Source: an uncultured Clostridia bacterium (GTDB lineage: Bacteria; Bacillota; Clostridia; Oscillospirales; Acutalibacteraceae). Taken from it: DNA of 7,969 nucleotides. Position 1 is the first letter of the stretch; the number at the start of each line of letters is the position of its first letter. Below the pieces are notes generated by a model that ran no database searches, was not told where the DNA came from, and saw nothing but the letters and a program-made list of their open reading frames with translations. The position numbers and the translations under genes were made by a program. The stretch lies in contig CAMOWP010000083.1 in NCBI GenBank assembly GCA_946628455.1, forward strand, positions 1 through 7,969, read 5' to 3'. Positions 1-3,799 of this stretch are shown one piece after another.

Positions 1-318
1 GTATTTTCCCGATTCTATACCGCTCATTGCAGCCTTTTTTGATACAAATTGCCAGTCGATTAAATCATTTGCTTCAAGATTTGATTTAATTTGCGCGCCT
101 ACGTTTATGTCAATATCTCTGTACTTATAACCTTCATCTTCTATAACAACGGCAATCTGCATATTACCGGTTGAGCCGTACGGGTCCCAGTTTGCAAAAA
201 TATTGAACCACGCATATAGTGACGGTATTAACGCGAGACCGACTGCAAGAATTATCGCCATTGAATTTTTAAAAATGTTTTTTATGTCTCGTCTGAATAT
301 CTTAAGAATGTTTTTCAT
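1..318 (-). CDS. YhgE/Pip-family membrane protein, N-terminal part (runs off left edge)
   Basis: The minus-strand frame starting at ATG 318-316 stays open for 106 codons to the window edge, so only the N-terminus is visible. It opens with a basic segment (residues 1-18), then one hydrophobic helix (about 20-42) and the stretch WFNIFANWDPYGSTGN (37-52). That stretch, followed by a beta-like IAVVIEDEG, is the hallmark start of YhgE/Pip (phage infection protein) family proteins. These are large envelope proteins with one N-terminal helix, a long extracytoplasmic region and C-terminal ABC-2-like membrane segments; the best-known member, lactococcal Pip, is needed for infection by some phages. Family members are usually several hundred residues longer than what is seen here. 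The start codon overlaps the stop codon of the upstream gene (TGATG, one shared base), implying translational coupling with the acidic two-helix protein. Assignment to the family is from remembered motif similarity; the cellular role is unknown. Confidence 0.85.
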   Translation of the reverse strand, partial: MKNILKIFRRDIKNIFKNSMAIILAVGLALIPSLYAWFNIFANWDPYGSTGNMQIAVVIEDEGYKYRDIDINVGAQIKSNLEANDLIDWQFVSKKAAMSGIESGKY

Positions 319-743
319 CAGTCATCTTCCTCCTCGTCATCATTTTCCTCATCATTGCTTTCGCCGTCAATATCCTCAAGGAAAATGTCATATTCTCCGA
401 ATTCGATTTCATCATCGTTTTCGAGGTAGGGGATAACCTTTGATTCAACAAGATATTTTGAATAATCTGCTAAAACAAATATGATTATATTAAGGAATAT
501 AACAAGAATCCACGCCTGGAGCCACTGAATTTCATGATGAGTTCTGTGGCTGACATAAATGCCGATAAAAGTGAAAAGAAGGAATAAAACCGTTGCAGTA
601 ATTTTAGATATCTTTAAAATCTTACTGCCCTTGTTAAAACTCTCTATTATCTTTTTTCTTATAAATTTGTACTTAATAGCGAAGCGCTGTTCTTCTGAGT
701 ATTCCTTAGAAGAAACAACGCTTTCAATCTTATTATTGTTCAT
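318..743 (-). CDS. Two-helix membrane protein with highly acidic C-terminal tail, function unknown
   Basis: This encodes 141 residues and I do not recognise a named family. The N-terminus (1-45) is charged and probably cytoplasmic, with a basic run near residues 29-45. Two hydrophobic helices follow at about 46-64 and 76-92, joined by a short loop containing HRTHH. The C-terminus (109-141) has 20 Asp or Glu among 33 residues and ends in a nearly pure D/E run. With two helices both ends should lie on the same side, by the positive-inside rule the cytoplasm (inference). The start at 743 is supported by GGTGAT a few bases upstream, and the gene begins 12 bases after the pyrophosphatase stop codon. 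Its own stop overlaps the start of the YhgE/Pip gene, so it is the middle gene of a three-gene unit. The tight coupling makes a partner or accessory subunit of the YhgE/Pip protein plausible but unproven. Confidence 0.75.
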   Translation of the reverse strand: MNNNKIESVVSSKEYSEEQRFAIKYKFIRKKIIESFNKGSKILKISKITATVLFLLFTFIGIYVSHRTHHEIQWLQAWILVIFLNIIIFVLADYSKYLVESKVIPYLENDDEIEFGEYDIFLEDIDGESNDEENDDEEEDD

Positions 744-755
744 TTTATCACCGCT

Positions 756-1289
756 TTAAAGCTGAAAATTAGTTATGTAAGAGTCAATGCAGGACTGAAT
801 AATCTCTTCTGCAACAGCTCTCGGCTTAACCTCGGTAACCGATGTGCTCTTATCGTGCTCAAGAGATTTGTAAACCTCAAAGAAATGCTTGATTTCCTCA
901 AATCTGTGAGGCGGGAGCTGGTCAATGTCGCTGTAAAAGCTGTAGTTCGGGTCGTTAACGGGAACTGCGATAATCTTTTCGTCTCTTGCTCCGCCGGCCT
1001 CCATAATAAGAACGCCTATCGGAACACACTCAACTATAGTCATAGGTCTTATTATCTCACTGCACAGCACAAGAACGTCAAGCGGGTCCTTGTCGGCAGC
1101 GTAGGTGCGGGGGATAAAGCCATAGTTAGCAGGGTAGTGAGTTGATGTGAAAAGAACTCTGTCAAGCTTGAGCATACCTGTTTCCTTGTCAAGCTCATAC
1201 TTGTTTTTTCCGCCCTTTGAAATTTCTATTACAGCGTAGAATTTATCCTTTTTAATTCTCTTGGGTGATATGTCATGCCATATGTTCAT
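756..1289 (-). CDS. ppa: Inorganic pyrophosphatase, family I (soluble)
   Basis: This cytoplasmic enzyme hydrolyses pyrophosphate to two phosphates, pulling nucleotide, tRNA-charging and polymer synthesis forward. The 177-residue length is normal for family I. Residues align well with E. coli PPase from memory: E22, K30, E32 and K35 in the KYELDK block, R44, Y52 and Y56 in YPANYGFIP, the metal-binding aspartates D66, D68 and D71 in DKDPLDV, D103 and K105 in RDEKIIAVP, and Y140-K141 in FFEVYK. Two oddities are visible. The second signature position is Lys (DKDP rather than the common DGDP), and the residue aligning with E. coli metal ligand D97 appears to be Ala98. It is the first gene of a leftward unit, with a strong AGGAAGAG ribosome binding site just upstream of ATG 1289 and a near-consensus promoter at 1318-1346. 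It is probably constitutively expressed. Confidence 0.95.
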   Translation of the reverse strand: MNIWHDISPKRIKKDKFYAVIEISKGGKNKYELDKETGMLKLDRVLFTSTHYPANYGFIPRTYAADKDPLDVLVLCSEIIRPMTIVECVPIGVLIMEAGGARDEKIIAVPVNDPNYSFYSDIDQLPPHRFEEIKHFFEVYKSLEHDKSTSVTEVKPRAVAEEIIQSCIDSYITNFQL

Positions 1290-1317
1290 AATATCTCTTC
1301 CTTTCCTGATTTACAGA

Positions 1318-1346
1318 ATTATATCACAGTATTAAATAATTTTCAA
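1318..1346 (-). promoter_or_regulatory. Sigma-A promoter for the ppa unit
   Basis: Read on the minus strand, TTGAAA (1346-1341) is separated by exactly 17 bases from TATAAT (1323-1318). TGA directly before the -10 box gives an extended -10 (TGnTATAAT). Transcription should start near 1311, leaving a 5' leader of about 20 bases that carries the AGGAAGAG ribosome binding site. The fit to consensus is strong, consistent with a housekeeping gene. Confidence 0.85.
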
Positions 1347-1365
1347 TAAAAAACCTTCTATATTC

Positions 1366-1378
1366 TTGCAATTTGCAA
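1366..1378. repeat. Tandem TTGCAA palindromes over the -35 region
   Basis: TTGCAA occurs twice with one base between (TTGCAA-T-TTGCAA). Each hexamer is its own reverse complement, so the 13-base block is both a direct and an inverted repeat. It covers the -35 box of the rightward promoter and could be an operator. The hexamers are short and the region is AT-rich, so chance is a real alternative. Confidence 0.4.
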
Positions 1379-1394
1379 AAATGAAATATATAAT
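1366..1394 (+). promoter_or_regulatory. Sigma-A promoter for the MIF-sir2-lipoprotein unit
   Basis: TTGCAA (1366-1371) is followed after 17 bases by TATAAT (1389-1394). Transcription should start near 1401, about 23 bases before the start codon, with AGGAG (1411-1415) as ribosome binding site. The promoter stands back to back with the ppa promoter; the two -35 boxes are 19 bases apart, so the two polymerases do not share a site. Confidence 0.8.
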
Positions 1395-1423
1395 TTTTAT
1401 ATATTATTAAAGGAGATGGTAGT

Positions 1424-1765
1424 ATGCCGTTCATTAATGTTAAAACAAATGCCGAGGGCTTAAACGAGGTTAAGGAGCAGCTTAAGGCTGACCTCTGGCA
1501 GGCTATAACGGCTATCCCCGGCAAAAGCGAGGGCTGGCTTATGGTGAATATTGAGGATAAAACCGATATGTGGTTTAAGGGAGAAAGCGCTCCCTGCGCT
1601 ATGTTTGACGTTTCAATTTTCGGTTCTGCCTCCGATTCTGCGTATGACGATTTAACGTCGAGAATCTGCGCTCTATCAGAAAAATATCTCGGCGTTCCTG
1701 CTTCAAGAACGTACGTTAAGTACAGCGAGTACAGCCACTGGGGCTGGAATAATATGAACTTTTAG
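1424..1765 (+). CDS. MIF-family (macrophage migration inhibitory factor-like) tautomerase homologue
   Basis: The 113-residue protein matches MIF over its whole length, with matching secondary-structure order. It starts MPFINVKTN, so Met removal would expose Pro as the catalytic base of the tautomerase superfamily. K34 (counting Met) lies where MIF has its active-site Lys32. The block APCAMFDVSIFG aligns with MIF EPCALCSLHSIG, and the C-terminal RTYVKYSEYSHWGWNNMNF aligns with the MIF end including GWNN. Differences from human MIF are visible: the second Cys of the CxxC pair is Phe61, and MIF Asn97 appears replaced by Lys99. MIF proteins are trimeric and tautomerise phenylpyruvate or dopachrome analogues in vitro; the natural substrate of bacterial members is generally unclear. 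There is no signal peptide, so it is cytoplasmic unless released some other way. AGGAG lies 8 bases before the ATG. The gene leads an operon with the sir2 homologue (8-base gap) and the lipoprotein. Confidence 0.9.
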   Translation: MPFINVKTNAEGLNEVKEQLKADLWQAITAIPGKSEGWLMVNIEDKTDMWFKGESAPCAMFDVSIFGSASDSAYDDLTSRICALSEKYLGVPASRTYVKYSEYSHWGWNNMNF

Positions 1766-1773
1766 GTGATATT

Positions 1774-2487
1774 ATGACTTTACAGGAAATAATCGACGAA
1801 TCAAAACGCATTGTTTTCTTCGGCGGAGCGGGCGTTTCAACAGAAAGCGGAATACCCGATTTCAGAAGTGTTGACGGGCTATACAATCAGAAATACGATT
1901 ATCCTCCCGAGGAAATTCTTTCCCATTCCTTCTTTATGTCTCACACGGATTATTTTTATAATTTTTACAGAGACAAAATGCTCGCCATTGACGCCGAGCC
2001 GAACGCCGCTCACTTAAAGCTTGCGGAGCTTGAAGCGGCAGGTAAGCTCACTGCGGTTGTTACCCAAAACATTGACGGGCTTCACCAGAAGGCGGGAAGC
2101 GAGACTGTTTACGAGCTCCACGGCAGCGTTCACAGAAATTACTGCCAGCGCTGCGGAAAATTCTTCGACGCACAGTTTATCAAAAACAGCGTCGGAGTTC
2201 CGAAATGCGAATGCGGCGGGCTTGTTAAGCCTGACGTTGTTCTTTACGAGGAGGGGCTTGATGCAAATACAATTGACAGCGCCCTTGAAGCTATATCGAC
2301 TGCCGATTGCCTTATAGTTGCGGGAACGTCGCTCAACGTTTATCCCGCGGCTGGCTTTATCAGATATTTCAGCGGCAAATACTTTGTACTTATTAACAGG
2401 GATAAAACTCCTGCCGACGGCAGCGCCGACCTTGTTATTCACGACAGCGTAGGCAAGGTTTTATCCGAAATAGAGGTCAGAAAATGA
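1774..2487 (+). CDS. cobB: Sir2-type NAD-dependent protein deacylase (sirtuin)
   Basis: Sirtuins remove acetyl or longer acyl groups from lysines, consuming NAD and releasing nicotinamide and O-acyl-ADP-ribose. All core motifs are present in the 237 residues: GAGVSTESGIPDFRS (18-32) of the NAD-binding Rossmann fold, TQNIDGLHQKAG (97-108), catalytic His116 in ELHGS, a zinc ribbon with Cys124, Cys127, Cys145 and Cys147 (the second pair is CxC), GTSLNVYPAAG (184-194) and LINRD (206-210). The length is usual for bacterial single-domain sirtuins and nothing essential is missing. AGGTGA precedes ATG 1774 by 5 bases, and the gene begins 8 bases after the MIF-like gene. Its stop overlaps the lipoprotein start by four bases (ATGA), so the three genes are almost certainly cotranscribed. 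The substrates cannot be read from sequence. The symbol follows the bacterial naming convention only. Confidence 0.95.
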   Translation: MTLQEIIDESKRIVFFGGAGVSTESGIPDFRSVDGLYNQKYDYPPEEILSHSFFMSHTDYFYNFYRDKMLAIDAEPNAAHLKLAELEAAGKLTAVVTQNIDGLHQKAGSETVYELHGSVHRNYCQRCGKFFDAQFIKNSVGVPKCECGGLVKPDVVLYEEGLDANTIDSALEAISTADCLIVAGTSLNVYPAAGFIRYFSGKYFVLINRDKTPADGSADLVIHDSVGKVLSEIEVRK

Positions 2488-3389
2488 AAAAATTTTTAAG
2501 CATTGCTCTTGCGCTTATCTTAATTACGGTAAGCCTTTGTGCCTGCAGTAAAAACGAAAAAGATAAGGTTAACTCGGATGCCGAGCAGAGCAGAATTAAA
2601 TATACCTTTGATTCTGCATATAAAAGCACGGACGGCAGCGCTGTGAGCGCGTTTGAGGATTTGTGCGACGCAGTTATCAATTACAAAAGTGAAATCAGAA
2701 TGAACACAGCGCTTCTTGACTCTGCGCTTCAGCTGCTTTACACCTCGTTCCCGCTGTCTGAGCTTATAAGCGATATTAAAGGCGCGGAGGACGGCTCGGG
2801 AGTAGTTATCAGCTACAAGCTTTCCGAGGAGGAACACAAAAAGAATGTTGATTCGTTTATCTCAAAAACTCAGGAGATAATTAATAAGTGCAGCGAGGGA
2901 ACAACAAATAAAGGCGTTTTCACTGTCAGAGTGTATAATTATATCGCCTCGTCAATTGTTGAAAGCGCTGAGGCGACTACATGCCTTGACACGGTGCTTG
3001 GCGGAAAGGGAACGTCTTATACCTACTCTCAGCTCTTTGAATATATCCTCAGGCAGAAGGATATTGAAACGTATCACGTTATAGCAAAGGACGCTGCAGG
3101 AAACGGCTGGGGGCTCTCAGGCGCGATGCTCTATGATAATCTTTATTACTTTGATATAATGACGGAATTTTACGCAAATAAGGGAACTCAGCTTTTATTC
3201 TTCGGAATGACCACGGAGGACCTTAAAGCCGAAGGGCTTCAGGATTTGCTTTTCACAAATCAAAGCGCTGCGACTGACGCTTCTGATTTAAGGTTTGACA
3301 CCTGCAGAAAATGCACCTCCTGGAAGCTTGAGGGAGCAAAGCTGCTTGTTACGTTGCATACTAAGGAAATTGTGGAAATTGCACTATAA
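2484..3389 (+). CDS. Lipoprotein with degenerate transglutaminase-like domain
   Basis: The 301-residue protein begins with a lipoprotein signal peptide: basic MKK, a hydrophobic stretch (4-18) and a lipobox-like LCAC, with Cys21 as the likely lipidated residue. Cys at the -2 position is unusual but tolerable. It should be anchored to the outer face of the membrane. Residues about 40-140 are mixed helical with no family I recognise. Residues about 145-245 resemble the transglutaminase-like (cysteine protease-like) fold. GKGTSYTYSQLFEYIL (174-189) sits where family members have GKGxCxGYAxxFxxLL, GNGWGLSGAMLYDNLYYFD (206-224) sits where they have GHAWNxVxLxGxWYxxD, and FFGMTTEDL (239-247) follows. 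In this alignment the catalytic Cys is Ser178 and the His is Asn207, while Asp224 is kept, so catalysis is unlikely. The C-terminus holds a CRKC pair (274-277). ATG 2484 overlaps the sirtuin stop, with AGAGGT upstream. The lipoprotein call is firm; the domain call is by eye. Confidence 0.8.
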   Translation: MKKFLSIALALILITVSLCACSKNEKDKVNSDAEQSRIKYTFDSAYKSTDGSAVSAFEDLCDAVINYKSEIRMNTALLDSALQLLYTSFPLSELISDIKGAEDGSGVVISYKLSEEEHKKNVDSFISKTQEIINKCSEGTTNKGVFTVRVYNYIASSIVESAEATTCLDTVLGGKGTSYTYSQLFEYILRQKDIETYHVIAKDAAGNGWGLSGAMLYDNLYYFDIMTEFYANKGTQLLFFGMTTEDLKAEGLQDLLFTNQSAATDASDLRFDTCRKCTSWKLEGAKLLVTLHTKEIVEIAL

Positions 3390-3480
3390 AGTCGCTTTCA
3401 TATTTCAAAATAACATTTGTTGCTTGTTCAAGGTGCACAAAAAATAAATGTAAACAAATTATAAACTAATTGCAGTAACG

Positions 3481-3518
3481 GTTGACTTTTTGATGAATAA
3501 GACTATAATGCAGTCAAC
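3481..3518. repeat. Inverted repeat GTTGACT / AGTCAAC flanking the promoter core
   Basis: GTTGACT (3481-3487) and its perfect reverse complement AGTCAAC (3512-3518) lie 24 bases apart. The left arm contains the -35 box and the right arm sits on the predicted transcription start. That placement suits a repressor operator. The arms are only 7 bases and do not extend further, so chance cannot be excluded. Confidence 0.4.
3482..3509 (+). promoter_or_regulatory. Sigma-A promoter for the 30-codon small ORF
   Basis: TTGACT (3482-3487) and a perfect TATAAT (3504-3509) are 16 bases apart. Transcription should begin around 3516, giving a leader of about 48 bases before the small ORF. This is among the best promoters in the window, so the short unit is probably well expressed. 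Confidence 0.8.
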
Positions 3519-3519
3519 A

Positions 3520-3547
3520 TTTCAAATGAGGTGTTAATTCATTGAAA
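3520..3547 (+). promoter_or_regulatory. 5' UTR hairpin abutting the small ORF ribosome binding site
   Basis: TTTCAA (3520-3525) pairs with TTGAAA (3542-3547), and TGA (3527-3529) pairs with TCA (3539-3541). This leaves one bulged A and a 9-base loop. The stem would begin about 5 bases into the predicted mRNA and end exactly at the AAGGAGG sequence. It may protect the 5' end or tune translation. The pairs are AU-rich, so stability is modest. Confidence 0.45.
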
Positions 3548-3563
3548 AGGAGGGCGTACAATC

Positions 3564-3656
3564 ATGATGAATATGATTATGAAATGCGCTAAGATTTTAG
3601 CTATGGCTGACCCTGCTTACGTTGACCTTGAACGCACAAGAAGATATGGAAAGTAA
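3564..3656 (+). CDS. 30-residue Met-rich small protein, function unknown
   Basis: The reading frame from ATG 3564 to TAA 3654-3656 encodes 30 residues. The first half is hydrophobic and very Met-rich (begins MMNMIMK, with a Cys at residue 8 and another Met at 14). The second half is polar and basic, ending DPAYVDLERTRRYGK. Coding is supported by a textbook AAGGAGG (3547-3553), 10 bases before the first ATG, by its own strong promoter, and by an intrinsic terminator 28 bases after the stop. Further ATGs at 3567, 3573 and 3579 could serve as starts but are spaced less well. I recognise no family. It could be a small membrane-associated protein, a regulatory peptide or a toxin-like peptide; none of these is shown by the sequence. 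Alternatively the transcript could act as a small RNA, although the ribosome binding site argues for translation. It lies between two operons and is not obviously part of either. Confidence 0.65.
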   Translation: MMNMIMKCAKILAMADPAYVDLERTRRYGK

Positions 3657-3684
3657 GGCAGTAAAAAGAATTAAGGAACAGTAG

Positions 3685-3735
3685 CAAGGCTGAGTTATCC
3701 GAAACAGGAAAGCTCAGCTTTGTTTTTATTTTATT
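3685..3735 (+). terminator. Intrinsic terminator after the small ORF
   Basis: CAAGGCTGAG (3685-3694) pairs with CTCAGCTTTG (3713-3722) over 10 base pairs including one G-U. The loop is 18 bases and can form an inner 3-pair stem (TCC/GGA). The stem is followed directly by TTTTT and further T-rich sequence. It closes a predicted RNA of about 210 bases and separates it from the transporter operon. Confidence 0.85.
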
Positions 3736-3739
3736 TTCA

Positions 3740-3768
3740 TTGATTGTAATTAATTTATATGTTATAAT
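3740..3768 (+). promoter_or_regulatory. Sigma-A promoter for the transporter-mutase-NifU-like operon
   Basis: TTGATT (3740-3745) is followed after 17 bases by TATAAT (3763-3768), with TGT before the -10 box forming an extended -10. The -35 box starts right after the T-rich tail of the preceding terminator. The start near 3775 gives a leader of about 25 bases carrying AGGGGAG (3786-3792). I see no operator or catabolite-repression site. Confidence 0.8.
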
Positions 3769-3799
3769 AAACTTAACTATAAAATAGGGGAGTTTTGTA

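Larger units (their letters stand above)
3390..3799. other. 410-base interval between larger genes, holding a small transcription unit
   Basis: The first part (3390-3480) is AT-rich with no promoter or clear terminator. The only inverted match there (3415-3421 with 3453-3459) has a 31-base loop and no U-tract, so the upstream operon may read through. The rest is densely organised: promoter with inverted repeat (3481-3518), leader hairpin (3520-3547), small ORF (3564-3656), intrinsic terminator (3685-3735) and the promoter of the next operon (3740-3768). These are listed separately. Confidence 0.7.

Noticed and set aside
203..436. 77-codon plus-strand frame rich in His, Arg and Phe
   Set aside because: It is antisense across the junction of two coupled minus-strand genes. 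The composition is that expected from the complement of an acidic tail.
855..1145. 96-codon plus-strand frame across the pyrophosphatase gene
   Set aside because: It is antisense to the conserved PPase core, with no supporting signals.
1385..1405. 8-pair AT-only hairpin (AATATATA / TATATATT) near the rightward -10 box
   Set aside because: It consists only of A-T pairs in a very AT-rich promoter, so it is expected by composition and too weak to claim as structure.
2014..2442. 142-codon minus-strand frame inside the sirtuin gene
   Set aside because: It lies wholly antisense to conserved sirtuin motifs and shows no recognisable protein family.
3415..3459. Possible terminator after the lipoprotein (ATTTGTT / AACAAAT)
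   Set aside because: The stem is short and AT-rich, with a 31-base loop and no T-tract after it. It does not meet the pattern of an intrinsic terminator.
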